The notes beneath the pieces are model-generated. The model did no database searches. It saw only the letters and a program-made list of their open reading frames with translations, and was not told the origin of the DNA. DNA of 64,000 nucleotides, taken from contig NZ_SNXE01000001.1 of assembly GCF_004362405.1 (NCBI RefSeq), positions 310,001 through 374,000 of the forward strand. The letters are read 5' to 3'. Positions 16,759-27,166 of the stretch are shown piece after piece. Position 1 is the stretch's first letter, and each line of letters starts with the position of its first letter. Origin of the DNA: Roseateles asaccharophilus. GTDB lineage: Bacteria > Pseudomonadota > Gammaproteobacteria > Burkholderiales > Burkholderiaceae_C. Made by a program: the position numbers and the translations under genes.

Positions 16759-17613
16759 TCAGACCGCTTTCTGCTCCAGCACGAAGTTGGCGCCGTCGTA
16801 CTGGCCCAGGCGCTCGACAAGGTAGGGCAGGCATTCCTGCAGCTCGTCGTACAGGGTGTAGGGCGGGTTGGCGATGAACATGCCGCTGCCCAGCATGCCG
16901 TAGCCGCGCTCGTCGGCCTGGGCCACGGTCAGGCGCACATGCAGCCAGCCCTTCTTGGCCGAGGCGTCCGCCGTGGCCTTGAGGCGCTGGGCCAGCTGGC
17001 TGGACTCCAGCAGCTGCAGCTGCGGATACCAGATCAGGAACACGCCCTCGGCGAATTTCTGCAGGCCCTCGCGCAGGGCAGCCAGCACCTTGGCGTAGTC
17101 GGTCTTGATCTCGTAGGGCGGGTCCATCAGCACCACGGCGCGGCGCGAGGGCGGCGGCAGCTCGCCCTTGAGGCTGGCAAAGCCGTCGCGGTCCGAAACC
17201 TGGGTGTTGGGCCGGCTCTCCAGATAGCTGGCCAGGATGCGGTGGTCGGTGGGATGCAGCTCGTAGCAGCGCAGCCGGTCATGCTCGCGCATCAGCAGAT
17301 GGGCCACGGCCGGCGAGCCGGGGTATTGGCGTAGCTGGCCATCGGGGTTGAACTGGCGCACCAGGTCCACATAGGCGGCCAGGGGCGCAGGCAGGTCCTT
17401 GCGGTCGTAGAGCTTGGCGATGCCGGTGCCGTACTCGGCATTCTTCTGGGCGTAGCGGCTCTCGACGGAATAGCCGCCGGCCCCGGCATGGGTGTCCACC
17501 AGGGTGTAGGCCTTGTCCTTCTCGCCCATATAGCGCAGCACCTGGGCGAGCACCAGGTGTTTGAGGACATCGGCATGGTTGCCGGCATGAAAGGCGTGAC
17601 GATAGGCGAGCAT
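16759..17613 (-). CDS. rlmJ: 23S rRNA (adenine(2030)-N6)-methyltransferase
   Basis: A 284-residue RlmJ homolog starting MLAYRHAFHAGNHADVLKHL, the family signature. The SAM-dependent domain has TLVDTHAGAGGYS and the catalytic DPPYE motif in VVLMDPPYE. RlmJ methylates A2030 of 23S rRNA. It heads the leftward run rlmJ - CoA transferase - merR - oxidoreductase. Confidence 0.96.
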   Translation of the reverse strand: MLAYRHAFHAGNHADVLKHLVLAQVLRYMGEKDKAYTLVDTHAGAGGYSVESRYAQKNAEYGTGIAKLYDRKDLPAPLAAYVDLVRQFNPDGQLRQYPGSPAVAHLLMREHDRLRCYELHPTDHRILASYLESRPNTQVSDRDGFASLKGELPPPSRRAVVLMDPPYEIKTDYAKVLAALREGLQKFAEGVFLIWYPQLQLLESSQLAQRLKATADASAKKGWLHVRLTVAQADERGYGMLGSGMFIANPPYTLYDELQECLPYLVERLGQYDGANFVLEQKAV

Positions 17614-17657
17614 AGGCCCGCACTGTAGCGCCTTGTGCCGCCTTCAGGGCCGCCGGT

Positions 17658-18860
17658 TCAGGGCTGGAAGGCCCCGGGATAGCGGGGCGGGCCGGCCAGG
17701 GCAAGCGCCTGACGCGGATGCACATACTGATGCGTCAGGCGCGGCTGCCGCCCATCGGGCAGGGGCGCGGGCTCGATCAGCCGCCCCTGCAGCCCGCTGG
17801 CCGTACGGGGCCGCAAGTCTTCGCGCGCGGCGCGCTCGAACACATCCCAGTCCACCGCCAGGTTGTTGCGCCAGTCCCAGCCGGACTCCGTGGGCATGCG
17901 GCCGCCGCCGACCAGCAGATTGTTATAGCCCTGCACGCGCAGCTGGCCCGCCGGCACACGCAGATAGCGGCCACCACCGGGCCGGTTGTCCACCAGGGTG
18001 TTGTGCAGCAGATAGAGCTCGCGGCGCGGGTGAAGCAGGCTCTCGGCCCCGTAGGCGATGAGGTGTGGGTTCTCGCTGCTGGCACTTTGCTGGATCAGAT
18101 TCCCCAGCACCCAGGCCTGACCGCCGTCGGGAAACTCCAGCTCGTAGCTGGCGCGGCCGCCCGGCTCATCCGTCAGGCGGTTGTAGAAGATCTCGCTCAG
18201 CGCGGCCCGGCTCTTGATCAGATGGCCCACCCGACCCTGGTGGAAGTAGCAGCCCTGCACCCGCAGCTGCGCGATGCGGCCGGCGTAGAGCAGGTGGGCG
18301 GGCCGCCCTCCCGGCCGCGCGGCGGCATGGCTGAATTCGCAGCCCTCCAGCGACAGGCGCGCCGTGGCGTCATTGCTGCTGAGCAGGCCCATCTCGCAGT
18401 CGCGAAAGCTGCAGTCGCGCAGCAGCAGGCTGCCCCGCTCCAGGCGGATGCCGGCGCCATTGCCATCGGGCACGCGCGCGCCGCTGAAGTCCAGGCCCTG
18501 GATGCTGATGTCCTCGCCCCCGGTGACAAAGATGCCCTTGCCCTCGGCATGCGCGCCCTGGGCCGACACCCGTACCCGGCCGCCCACCGCCACGATCTGC
18601 AGGCCGCGCTGGCGCCAAACGGCCACATCACCCGGATAGTCGCCCGCATCCACCTCGATGCGCATGCCATCCCGGGCCACCCGAGCGGCGGCGGCCAGGC
18701 TGCGCAGCTCGCGTTGCGGGCCGACTTTCAGCACCTGGGCCTGGGCCCGGGCGGACGGCGGCAGCAGGGCGGCAGCCCCCAGCCACAGCAATTGACGCCG
18801 CCCCGGCAGCGCCGCGGCGGATGGGAGATCGCTCTGAATCAAGGCACGCTCCATACCCAT
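17658..18860 (-). CDS. exported right-handed parallel beta-helix protein
   Basis: A 400-residue protein. The N-terminus has paired Arg in GRRQLLWLGAAALLPPSARAQA, which could be a Tat or Sec signal. The rest repeats short beta-coil units with turns such as LERGSLLLRDCSFRDCEMG, LEGCEFSH, VQGCYFHQG, LYLLHNTLVDN, and VQGYNNLLV, the pattern of pectate-lyase-like beta-helices. Related proteins include polysaccharide lyases and adhesins; no catalytic residues are identified. ATG at 18860 is chosen; ATG at 18854 is also possible. Confidence 0.8.
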   Translation of the reverse strand: MGMERALIQSDLPSAAALPGRRQLLWLGAAALLPPSARAQAQVLKVGPQRELRSLAAAARVARDGMRIEVDAGDYPGDVAVWRQRGLQIVAVGGRVRVSAQGAHAEGKGIFVTGGEDISIQGLDFSGARVPDGNGAGIRLERGSLLLRDCSFRDCEMGLLSSNDATARLSLEGCEFSHAAARPGGRPAHLLYAGRIAQLRVQGCYFHQGRVGHLIKSRAALSEIFYNRLTDEPGGRASYELEFPDGGQAWVLGNLIQQSASSENPHLIAYGAESLLHPRRELYLLHNTLVDNRPGGGRYLRVPAGQLRVQGYNNLLVGGGRMPTESGWDWRNNLAVDWDVFERAAREDLRPRTASGLQGRLIEPAPLPDGRQPRLTHQYVHPRQALALAGPPRYPGAFQP

Positions 18861-19070
18861 GAGTTCAACCCTGCCCGGGCGGGCGCGCGAGTCTACTGAA
18901 AACCGTGCGCCGGCCCGCGGCCCCCGGACCATAGCAAACTGCCGTGATGGGCTGTCACCGGCAGGACGGCGCCGGCCCGCGCTTCCCGCTAGGCTAGCGA
19001 CTCTTGCAATCCCGCATCTCCCCACCATCTGCCTGAGCCGACCCCGCTGTTTCGGCCGCCCATTTCTTCC

Positions 19071-20150
19071 ATGCCCAATCTCTTCGACCCCGTGCAGCTC
19101 GGTGAGCTGCAGCTTGCCAACCGCATCGTCATGGCCCCGCTGACGCGCAACCGCGCGCCCCAGCAGATTCCGGGCGCCGCCCAGGCCGAGTACTACCGCC
19201 AGCGCGCCAGCGCCGGCCTGATCATCACCGAGGCCAGCCAGATCCGCCCCGACGGCCAGGGCTATTTCGACACCCCCGGCATCCACAGCCCCGCGCAGAT
19301 TGCCGGCTGGAAGACCGTGACCGAGGCCGTGCACGCGGCTGGCGGCAAGATCGTGATCCAGCTCTGGCATGTGGGCCGTATCTCGGTGAAAAGCCTGCAG
19401 CCGGGCGGTGCCGCCCCGGTCTCGTCCACCGCGCGGGCCGCCAAGACCCGCACCTACGCCAGCCGCGGCGAGCTGGTGCCTACCGACACGCCGCGCGCCC
19501 TGGCCACCGAGGAGATCCCGCAGCTGATCGCCGACTATGCCCAGGCCGCCCGCAATGCCATCGAGGCCGGCTTCGATGGCGTGCAGGTGCATGCGGCCAA
19601 CGGCTATCTGCTGGACCAGTTCCTGCGCGACAGCGCCAATGACCGCAGCGATGCCTACGGCGGCTCCATCGAGAACCGCGCCCGCCTGCTGATCGAGGTG
19701 ATGACGGCGGTGGCCGAGGCCATCGGCCCGGGTCGCACCTCGCTGCGCCTGAGCCCGGTGACGCCCAGCAATGACATCGGCCAGGACAGCGATGCCCAGG
19801 CCCTGTTCAACCATGTGGCCGAGCGCCTGGCACCGCTGAAGCTGGCCTTCCTGGAAGTGGTGGAAGGCGCGACCGGCGGCCCGCGCGATGTGGCGCCCTT
19901 CGACTACGCGGCCATGCGCGCACGCTTCCAGGGCCCCTGGATGGTGAACAACGGCTACACCCGCGAGATGGCGATCAAGGCCGTGGCCGAGGGCCATGCG
20001 GACGCCGTGTCCATCGGGCGCGACTTCATCAGCAACCCCGACTTGGTGCGCCGCCTGCGCCTGAACGCGGCCCTGCAGCCCTATGTGCGCGAGACCTTCT
20101 ATGGCGGGGGCGCCGAGGGCTATACAGACTATCCGGCGCTGGACGCCTGA
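19071..20150 (+). CDS. nemA: old yellow enzyme, alkene reductase
   Basis: A 359-residue FMN-dependent reductase of the OYE/NemA family. Visible signatures are NRIVMAPLTRNRA, GLIITEASQI, the active-site QLWHVGRIS, HAANGYLLDQFLRDSANDRSDAYGGS, and SIGRDFISNPDLVRRL. NemA reduces activated alkenes and N-ethylmaleimide. Length is normal. It stands alone on the plus strand, with an upstream gap of 210 bp. The NemR-type repressor often found beside nemA is absent. Confidence 0.93.
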   Translation: MPNLFDPVQLGELQLANRIVMAPLTRNRAPQQIPGAAQAEYYRQRASAGLIITEASQIRPDGQGYFDTPGIHSPAQIAGWKTVTEAVHAAGGKIVIQLWHVGRISVKSLQPGGAAPVSSTARAAKTRTYASRGELVPTDTPRALATEEIPQLIADYAQAARNAIEAGFDGVQVHAANGYLLDQFLRDSANDRSDAYGGSIENRARLLIEVMTAVAEAIGPGRTSLRLSPVTPSNDIGQDSDAQALFNHVAERLAPLKLAFLEVVEGATGGPRDVAPFDYAAMRARFQGPWMVNNGYTREMAIKAVAEGHADAVSIGRDFISNPDLVRRLRLNAALQPYVRETFYGGGAEGYTDYPALDA

Positions 20151-20184
20151 GGCCGCTGAGGCGGTTAAAGCGCCTGAGCCCGAC

Positions 20185-20772
20185 TCAGGCCCGTGACTTG
20201 TTGCTGCCGCCCGTCTTGGCGCGGAACAGCTCGCTGATCCCCACCTCGCGCGGGCCGGGGATCAGCTCGAAGCCCTGGCCGGCCGCGAGCCGGCCGGGCG
20301 TCTGCACCGCCAAGTAGAAGCCGCACCAGGCGCTTTGCGTCATCAGCTTGGCGGCCTGCTTGAAGCCCATCACGGCATTGAACTTGAAGCAGGGGTAGCG
20401 CGGCTCGCTGACCACCAGCTCGGCCTCGGGGAAGCGCAGCACATCACCGATCCAGACCTGCTGCTCCTGCAGGCCCACGAGGGTCAGGTTCTCACCCAGA
20501 CTGCCCGGCGCCAGGGTCTCGCCCCAGGGAGCCACGCCGGCCTGGGCCCGCACCGTCTGCCAGAAGGCGTAATGCTCGCTGGGGTAGGCATAGACCGCCT
20601 TGGAGAGGCCGCCGTGCACGCTCAGGTCCGCCTGGGCATCCCCCTCCAGGCCCAGGGCCCCCAGTTCCACCGCAGCGCTGCGCGCCCGCTTGGCAATGCC
20701 GCTGGGCACGCGGCGGCCGTCGTCCAGCAGCAGATCCTGGACGAGCGCGGTGTTGAGGCTGAGCACTTTCAT
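20185..20772 (-). CDS. MOSC-domain protein (YiiM-like)
   Basis: A 195-residue MOSC domain protein. Features are GLEGDAQADLSVHGGLSKAVYAYPSEHYAFW, SLGENLTLVGL, and the conserved Cys in EPRYPCFKF. MOSC proteins bind molybdenum cofactor and include YiiM, which helps reduce N-hydroxylated compounds. Its length and lack of a ferredoxin-like tail fit the stand-alone form. ATG at 20772 begins MKVLSLN. It diverges from pckG. Confidence 0.92.
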   Translation of the reverse strand: MKVLSLNTALVQDLLLDDGRRVPSGIAKRARSAAVELGALGLEGDAQADLSVHGGLSKAVYAYPSEHYAFWQTVRAQAGVAPWGETLAPGSLGENLTLVGLQEQQVWIGDVLRFPEAELVVSEPRYPCFKFNAVMGFKQAAKLMTQSAWCGFYLAVQTPGRLAAGQGFELIPGPREVGISELFRAKTGGSNKSRA

Positions 20773-20998
20773 GGTGCGCGATTGTGCCGCGCCAGCTCTG
20801 CATGGCCCGGTCCGCGCACAAAGCCGGCCAAGTCGGCATTAGTTCATGCGGGAAATGCATGGGCACCTCATCCGGGGAGGTTACGGCGAGGTTACAGCCC
20901 GGCGACAATGACTTGGCGCTTCCACAGTCTGGCGGCATTGGGTCAGGATCGCTCGGCGGGCCTGACCCAATTCCGCTTTTTAATTGATTGGGAACGTC

Positions 20999-22867
20999 AT
21001 GAACCAACCTCTGATGGAAGGCCTGCGCCTGAATGTGCCGGCCTATGTGAAGCACCAGCGCCTGGTGGCCTGGGTGGCCGAGATCGCCGCGCTCACCGAA
21101 GCGCGCGAGGTGTACTGGTGCGACGGCTCGCAGGCCGAGTACGAGCGCCTGTGCCAGCAGCTGGTCGAGGCTGGTACCTTCAAGAAACTCAATCCCGCCA
21201 AGCGTCCCAACAGCTATCTGGCCTGGAGCGATCCCAGCGATGTGGCGCGCGTGGAAGACCGCACCTACATCTGCTCGGCCAAGAAGGAAGACGCCGGCCC
21301 CACCAACAACTGGATGGACCCGACCGAGATGCGCACCCTGCTGCAGACCGGTGAACAGGCCCTGTTCAAGGGCAGCATGCGCGGCCGCACCCTGTATGTG
21401 GTGCCCTTCAGCATGGGCCCCATCGGCTCGCCCATCGCGCACATTGGCGTGGAACTCTCCGACAGCCCCTATGTGGCCGTGAACATGCGCATCATGACCC
21501 GCATGGGTCGTGCGGTACTGGATGTGCTGGGAGCCGAGGGCGAGTTCGTGCCCTGCGTGCACACCGTGGGCGCGCCGCTGGAGCCGGGCCAGGCCGATGT
21601 GAAGTGGCCCTGCAACAAGACCAAGTACATCGTCCACTACCCCGAGACCCGCGAGATCTGGTCCTACGGCTCGGGCTACGGTGGCAACGCCCTGCTGGGC
21701 AAGAAGTGCTTCGCGCTGCGCATTGCCTCCACCATGGGCCGTGACCAGGGCTGGCTGGCCGAGCACATGCTGGTGCTGGGCGTGGAAAGCCCCGAGGGCA
21801 AGAAGCACCATGTGGCCGCCGCCTTCCCCAGCGCCTGCGGCAAGACCAATTTCGCCATGCTGATCCCGCCCAAGGCCTTCGCCGGCTGGAAGGTCACGAC
21901 CATCGGCGACGACATCGCCTGGATCAAGCCCGGCCAGGATGGCCGCCTGTACGCCATCAACCCCGAAGCCGGCTACTTCGGCGTGGCCCCGGGCACCAAC
22001 ACCCTGACCAACCCGAACTGCATGGCCAGCCTGCAGCGCGATGTGATCTTCACCAATGTGGCGCTGACCGACGACGGCGATGTCTGGTGGGAAGGCATGA
22101 GCGACACGCCGCCGGCCCATCTGATCGACTGGCAGGGCAATGACTGGACGCCCGAGATCGCCAAGGCCACGGGCGCCAAGGCCTCGCACCCCAATGCCCG
22201 CTTCACCGTGGCCGCTACCAACAACCCGGTGCTGGACGCCGAGTGGGACAACCCGGCCGGCGTGGCAATCGACGCCTTCATCTTCGGCGGCCGGCGCTCG
22301 ACGACCGTGCCCCTGGTGACCGAGGCGCGCGACTGGGTGGAGGGTGTCTATATGGCCGCCACCATGGGCTCCGAGACCACCGCCGCGGCCGCCGGCCAGC
22401 AGGGCGTGGTGCGCCGCGACCCCTTCGCCATGCTGCCCTTCATGGGCTACAACATGAGCGATTATTTCCAGCACTGGCTGGATCTGGGCGCCAAGCTGCA
22501 GGCCTCGGGCGCCACCCTGCCCAAGATCTTCTGCGTGAACTGGTTCCGCAAGGGTGCCGACGGCAAGTTCGTCTGGCCCGGCTACGGCGAGAACATGCGC
22601 GTGCTCAAGTGGATGCTGGACCGCGTCAGCGGCAGCCCGTCCGGCGAGGAGCATGTCTTCGGCGTGACCCCGCGCTACGAAGACCTGAACTGGGAGGGCC
22701 TGAACTTCTCGAAGGAGCAGTTCGAGGTCGCCACCCGCATCGACAAGAGCGACTGGTCCGCCGAGCTGAAGCTGCATGAGGACCTGTTCGCCCAGCTGGC
22801 CCACCATCTGCCGGCCGCCCTGCCCGCCACCAAGGCCAAGATTGAGCAACGCCTGGCTGCTGAGTAA
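20999..22867 (+). CDS. pckG: phosphoenolpyruvate carboxykinase (GTP)
   Basis: A 622-residue GTP-type PEPCK, which decarboxylates and phosphorylates oxaloacetate for gluconeogenesis. The kinase-type P-loop is [14 protein letters not shown] near residues 273-286 with the reactive Cys; other signatures are [40 protein letters not shown] at 20999 is chosen because the upstream TTG in frame would add five unrelated residues. A 226-bp upstream gap contains the element GACAAT (near 20902-20907) as a possible -10. A strong terminator follows. Confidence 0.97.
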   Translation: MNQPLMEGLRLNVPAYVKHQRLVAWVAEIAALTEAREVYWCDGSQAEYERLCQQLVEAGTFKKLNPAKRPNSYLAWSDPSDVARVEDRTYICSAKKEDAGPTNNWMDPTEMRTLLQTGEQALFKGSMRGRTLYVVPFSMGPIGSPIAHIGVELSDSPYVAVNMRIMTRMGRAVLDVLGAEGEFVPCVHTVGAPLEPGQADVKWPCNKTKYIVHYPETREIWSYGSGYGGNALLGKKCFALRIASTMGRDQGWLAEHMLVLGVESPEGKKHHVAAAFPSACGKTNFAMLIPPKAFAGWKVTTIGDDIAWIKPGQDGRLYAINPEAGYFGVAPGTNTLTNPNCMASLQRDVIFTNVALTDDGDVWWEGMSDTPPAHLIDWQGNDWTPEIAKATGAKASHPNARFTVAATNNPVLDAEWDNPAGVAIDAFIFGGRRSTTVPLVTEARDWVEGVYMAATMGSETTAAAAGQQGVVRRDPFAMLPFMGYNMSDYFQHWLDLGAKLQASGATLPKIFCVNWFRKGADGKFVWPGYGENMRVLKWMLDRVSGSPSGEEHVFGVTPRYEDLNWEGLNFSKEQFEVATRIDKSDWSAELKLHEDLFAQLAHHLPAALPATKAKIEQRLAAE

Positions 22868-22885
22868 GCACTAACCGTGCAAATG

Positions 22886-22914
22886 AAAAGCCCGCTCATG
22901 GAGCGGGCTTTTTT
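22886..22914. terminator. bidirectional rho-independent terminator
   Basis: Perfect stem AAAAGCCCGCTC / GAGCGGGCTTTT with loop ATG, flanked by A and T tracts. It follows pckG by 18 bp on the plus strand and the small minus-strand gene at 22962 by 47 bp, so it can serve both. Confidence 0.92.
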
Positions 22915-22961
22915 CATGCCTTGGCTTGACCGCCAGGCTCGGTACTGCCGAGGCCTGGACT

Positions 22962-23201
22962 TCAGCGACGGCGAGCGTTGGCGGCGCGCAGTTCGGCCGC
23001 GAAGGAAGGCATGCTGGATTCGTACTGGGCGGCCAGAGCCAGCAGCTCGCGCTCGGCGCGGCGCTCGGCGGCCAGACGGTACTGGGTCTTGATGCTGTCG
23101 ATCAGGCGCAGCCAGACGCGGGCACCGATGGCGGCGAAGGAGCCGCTGTGGGCCAGGCTGCGGGACAGGGGAAGACCGAAGGTGTGGGAAGCAACGCTCA
23201 T
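22962..23201 (-). CDS. small conserved-type hypothetical protein, 79 residues
   Basis: Begins MSVASHTFGLPLSRSLAHSGS and continues as helical, Arg/Ala-rich sequence ending in AELRAANARRR. No signal peptide or membrane segment is evident. It resembles the short Arg-rich proteins found widely in proteobacteria, such as the DUF1127 group, but I cannot assign a family. AGGA lies nine bases before the ATG, and the shared terminator lies downstream, so it is a credible gene. Its start faces the LysR gene across 129 bp of AT-rich DNA. Confidence 0.65.
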   Translation of the reverse strand: MSVASHTFGLPLSRSLAHSGSFAAIGARVWLRLIDSIKTQYRLAAERRAERELLALAAQYESSMPSFAAELRAANARRR

Positions 23202-23330
23202 GACTGAATTCCTGGATTTGTTGATGCGCTTGTGGCGACGACGGGGCGAAGTATGGGGTTAACCCTAGACTTGCGGCAAATGAATCTTGTGCATTGAATA
23301 TATAAACACGGCACATATCAGAGGGCCTTC

Positions 23331-24280
23331 GTGACAAACTTCCGCAACCTGGACCTGAACCTGCTGAAAGTCTTTGACGCGGTGATGGCCGAACGCAGCC
23401 TGACCCGGGCCGCTGACCGCTTGGCCATGACCCAGCCGGCCGTCAGCCATGCCCTCAAGCGTCTGCGCGAGGCCCTGGGCGAGGAGCTCTTCGTGCGTCA
23501 GGCCTTCGGCATGAAGCCCACCTCGCGGGCCGAGGGTCTGTGGCCCGAGGTGCGGGCCGCCCTGGACCGCCTGCGCAGCCTGCTCGATCCGGACGACTTC
23601 CAGCCGGAACGCGACGAATACACCTTCCGCCTGGCCATGGCCGACTCCACCGCCGCCCTGCTGCTGCCGCATCTGGTGGTACAGATGGAGGCCGCCCAGG
23701 CCCTGGCCAATGTGCATGTGCTGCCGCTCACCACCCGCGATCCGCGTGGCCTGCTGGAGCAGGGCGAGGCCGATTTCGCCCTGGGCTACTTCCCCCAGGC
23801 CGTGGCCGCCCTGCAGTCACTGGGCAGCATGGCCGCCCTGCGCCAGCACCGGCTCTACGAGAGCGAGTACGTCTGCGTGATGCGCCGCGGCCACCCCCTG
23901 GCCGAGGGCGAGCTGGACCTGGACCGCTACTGCGCCGCCCATCACCTGCTGGTCAGCTTCTCCGGCCGCCCCCATGGTTTCACCGACGAGGCCCTGGCCG
24001 CGCTCGGCCGCTCGCGGCGCATCATGCTGACCGTGAACCAGTTCTTCACGGCCGGCCGAATCGTCACCCATTCCGACCTGCTCACCGTGCTGCCCGCCTC
24101 CTTTGTCGAAGCCACGGGCTACAAGGGCCAGCTGGTCGAGCGCCCCCTGCCCATGCCCCTGGCGCGGGTGCATGTGGACATGCTCTGGCATCTGCGCAAC
24201 GACGGTCGCAGCGCCATGCGCTGGATGCGCGAACGCTTGATCGAGGCCGCAAAGCGCGCCACAACAGCGACAATCGGGGC

Positions 24281-24284
<4 letters not shown>
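23331..24284 (+). CDS. LysR-family transcriptional regulator
   Basis: A 317-residue regulator. The helix-turn-helix is [42 protein letters not shown] at residues 16-57, followed by the effector-binding domain with two alpha/beta lobes. The start is GTG at 23331; GAGGGCC lies shortly before it. The upstream interval contains an AATG-N9-CATT inverted repeat (23279-23295), a possible LysR site. It overlaps the next gene by ATGA. Divergence from a small protein gene suggests joint control, without proof. Confidence 0.92.
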
Positions 24285-25024
<740 letters not shown>

Positions 25025-25026
25025 GG

Positions 25027-25100
25027 CTCCCCCCCTGCGGCCTGCGGCCGCCCCCTTGAGGGGGCACTGCCGGCTGAGCGGCAAAGCCGGATCAGCGGCA
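25027..25100. repeat. dispersed intergenic repeat, copy 2
   Basis: Starts just after the UPF0149 stop codon. The core palindrome GCCCCCT-TG-AGGGGGC (25050-25065) and the distal AGCCGGATC match the element at 7-80. The hairpin could terminate the upstream gene; no T tract follows. Confidence 0.6.
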
Positions 25101-25132
25101 GCCGCTCGGCCAGCCGCCTGAATGCTGACGAC

Positions 25133-25906
25133 GTGCGACTTCAGCTGATCTCGGACCTGCACCTCGAGACCGAAGACTTCCAGCCCGAGCCCGCAACCGG
25201 CGCCGAGGCCCTGGTGCTGGCCGGCGATGTGGACAGCGGCTGGCACGGTCTGCGCCGCTTTGCGGGCTGGCCGGTGCCGGTGCTCTTCGTGCCGGGCAAC
25301 CATGAGTACGACGGCCGCGACTTCGACGCGGCCCGGGCCGGCCTGCACATCCTGGCCGCCGAGCTGGGCTTTGTGATGCTGGACGACGGCGTGCACCTGA
25401 TGCGCGATGCCCAGGGCCGACGCGTGCGCTTCGTGGGCAGCACGCGCTGGTGCGATTTCGATCTCTTCGGCCCCTCGCAGCGCGAGCGTGCCCTGCGTGC
25501 CGGCAGCTATTTCCAGCGGGTGATGAACAGCAGCCGCCACGGCCGGCCCTTTGATGCTCCCGCCGTGCGCGAGCAGGCCCTGCGCTGCCGCGCCTGGCTG
25601 GCCGAGACCCTGGCTGCGCCCGAACAGGGGCCGGACTGGGAGGCTACCGTGGTGATCACGCATTTCGGCCCCAGCCTGCGCAGCGCCGATCCACGCTACG
25701 GCGGCCAGCCCGGCACCGCGAGCTTCTGCAATAACGATGAAGATCTGATGCCGCGCGCGCGGCTGTGGCTGCATGGCCATCTGCACTGCCGCCACGACTA
25801 TCGGCTGCATGGCTGCCATGTGGTCTGCAATGCGCGCGGCCACAGCCAGCGCGGCGAGGCCTTGAATTACGATGGCCAGCGCTGCGTGGAGGTGTTCGCT
25901 ACTTGA
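25133..25906 (+). CDS. calcineurin-like metallophosphoesterase
   Basis: A 257-residue phosphoesterase with all dimetal motifs in order: ISDLHLE (D-x-H), AGDVDSG (GD), PGNHEYDG (GNHE), THFGPS and GHLHCRHDY (GH-x-H). The compact domain resembles serine/threonine phosphatase-like enzymes of unknown substrate. Start is GTG at 25133 since the only nearby ATG is out of frame. Its stop codon overlaps an FNR-like box for the next gene. Confidence 0.9.
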   Translation: MRLQLISDLHLETEDFQPEPATGAEALVLAGDVDSGWHGLRRFAGWPVPVLFVPGNHEYDGRDFDAARAGLHILAAELGFVMLDDGVHLMRDAQGRRVRFVGSTRWCDFDLFGPSQRERALRAGSYFQRVMNSSRHGRPFDAPAVREQALRCRAWLAETLAAPEQGPDWEATVVITHFGPSLRSADPRYGGQPGTASFCNNDEDLMPRARLWLHGHLHCRHDYRLHGCHVVCNARGHSQRGEALNYDGQRCVEVFAT

Positions 25907-25916
25907 CAAGCGTCAA
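25903..25916 (+). promoter_or_regulatory. FNR/CRP-family binding box upstream of the stress protein gene
   Basis: TTGAC-AAGC-GTCAA is a perfect inverted repeat and fits the FNR/Anr/FixK pattern TTGA-N6-TCAA. It is 80 bp before the ATG of the universal stress protein, with a downstream GCATAC as a weak possible -10. FNR-type control of universal stress proteins is known in other proteobacteria; binding here is inferred. Confidence 0.55.
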
Positions 25917-25995
25917 GCTGCCTGCGAGCCCTCTTTGACAGACTGCATACGCAAGACCGAGCCATTTTTGGCAAACCTCAACGAAGGAGTGGAGC

Positions 25996-26418
25996 ATGAA
26001 GATTCTGGTCGCCGTCGACGGCAGCCCCTACACCAAGCGGATGCTGGCCTATCTGGCCGCCCATGATGAGTGGCTGGGCGACCGACACCAGTACACGGTG
26101 CTGCATGCCGTGCCCGCCGTGCCGCCTCGCGCCGCCGCCGTGCTGGACAAGGAAGTGCTCAAGAGCTACTACAACGACGAGGCCGAGAAGGTGCTGAAGA
26201 CCCTGCGCACCTTCTTCACCAAGCAGCGCATCCAGGCCGAGTTTGTCCACAAGGTGGGCGCCGCGGCCGATGTCATCGCCGGCGTCGCGGACAAGGGCAA
26301 GTTTGATCTGCTGATCATGGGCTCGCACGGCCACAGCACCCTGGGCAATCTGGTCATGGGCTCGGTCGCCACCAAGGTGATGGCCCATACCAACGTGCCG
26401 ACCCTGCTGGTGCGCTAA
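25996..26418 (+). CDS. universal stress protein, UspA family
   Basis: A 140-residue UspA domain. N-terminal MKILVAVDGSPYTKRML contributes the nucleotide-binding Asp, and the C-terminal GSHGHSTLGNLVMGSVATKVM matches the G-2x-G-9x-G(S/T) ATP-binding pattern, placing it in the ATP-binding class. Strong ribosome site GAAGGAG precedes ATG. Probably induced by oxygen limitation or stress, given the upstream FNR-type box. Confidence 0.94.
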   Translation: MKILVAVDGSPYTKRMLAYLAAHDEWLGDRHQYTVLHAVPAVPPRAAAVLDKEVLKSYYNDEAEKVLKTLRTFFTKQRIQAEFVHKVGAAADVIAGVADKGKFDLLIMGSHGHSTLGNLVMGSVATKVMAHTNVPTLLVR

Positions 26419-26443
26419 GCGCGTCCCGCGCATCCCGGAGCAA

Positions 26444-26480
26444 GCCCGAACGGCCCTCTGGGCCCTCGGGCCCTTCGGGC
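26444..26480. repeat. GC-rich inverted repeat between convergent genes
   Basis: GCCCGAA (26444-26450) pairs with TTCGGGC (26474-26480), with further G/C pairing inside. It lies between the stress protein stop and the end of a candidate small gene. There is no T tract, so intrinsic termination is doubtful. Confidence 0.4.
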
Positions 26481-26481
26481 C

Positions 26482-26712
26482 TCAGTGCTTGCCGTTGCGC
26501 CGGCTCAGCCAAGCCAGCGGCGACTCCGAGGCTGGCCGCGCGGCCAGCTGTTCCGACTCCAAGGGATAAACGGGCCGTGGCTGCGGGCCACCGGCAGGAT
26601 CACCTTCAAGGCTGGCTTCCATGCCGAAAGCCGTCCCGAGATCGGCGGGGTCATGCCCATCCCCAGGCAGCGAATTCTTCCGGAAGAAACGCAGTGCGGG
26701 AGTGAATCGCAT
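26482..26712 (-). CDS. candidate small protein, 76 residues
   Basis: Begins MRFTPALRFFRKNSLPGDGH and includes DPADLGTAFGMEASL; it ends SPLAWLSRRNGKH. GAGG lies six bases before ATG, and the DPADLGTAFG phrase looks like a conserved motif, but no family is recognised. No signal peptide or membrane helix. It converges on the stress protein gene. Confidence 0.45.
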   Translation of the reverse strand: MRFTPALRFFRKNSLPGDGHDPADLGTAFGMEASLEGDPAGGPQPRPVYPLESEQLAARPASESPLAWLSRRNGKH

Positions 26713-26974
26713 GGTGGACCTCGCAGACTTCGCCAGTTTGTTCCAGTGTGCTCCCGCGGCCCGGGTACCGAATCCCAAAATTAGGGGTGCAAGCCGTCAC
26801 AGTTGGGAAAAACGCACGTCATGGCCTAGCGTTACAACTCGTGGTGGCGTCAAGCACGTGCAGAAGGCCTACTGATGCACTTTCGGCCCATCCCTCCTCG
26901 GAAGGATGTCTGGCACGGCGCAGCCCCCTTATCCTTCGCGACCTCGAGCCCGAGCCCGACGTCAACTGTTTGTC

Positions 26975-27166
26975 ATGAATCCTTCCATCCATACCTGGCT
27001 CAGCCGGGCCATCGTCTGCATCGCCGTGCTCAGCGCGCTGGTGCTCGCACACCGCAGCCAGGATGTGGGCATGGGCACCGACTCAAGGCCTGAACGAATT
27101 GCCGGCAAGTCCGCCGCGTCTCCAGATCGGTTGTTGGCCCGAGATCAGACAGGCAGCGAGCAATAG
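26975..27166 (+). CDS. candidate small membrane protein, 63 residues
   Basis: MNPSIHTWLSRAIVCIAVLSALVLAHRSQ gives a single hydrophobic segment at residues 12-26, then a charged tail. No clear ribosome site was seen. Possible small membrane protein, or a chance frame in a low-coding interval. Confidence 0.3.
   Translation: MNPSIHTWLSRAIVCIAVLSALVLAHRSQDVGMGTDSRPERIAGKSAASPDRLLARDQTGSEQ

Noticed and set aside
26875-27093. 72-codon plus-strand frame overlapping the small membrane-protein candidate
   Set aside because: No ribosome site, no recognisable domain, and composition typical of chance frames.
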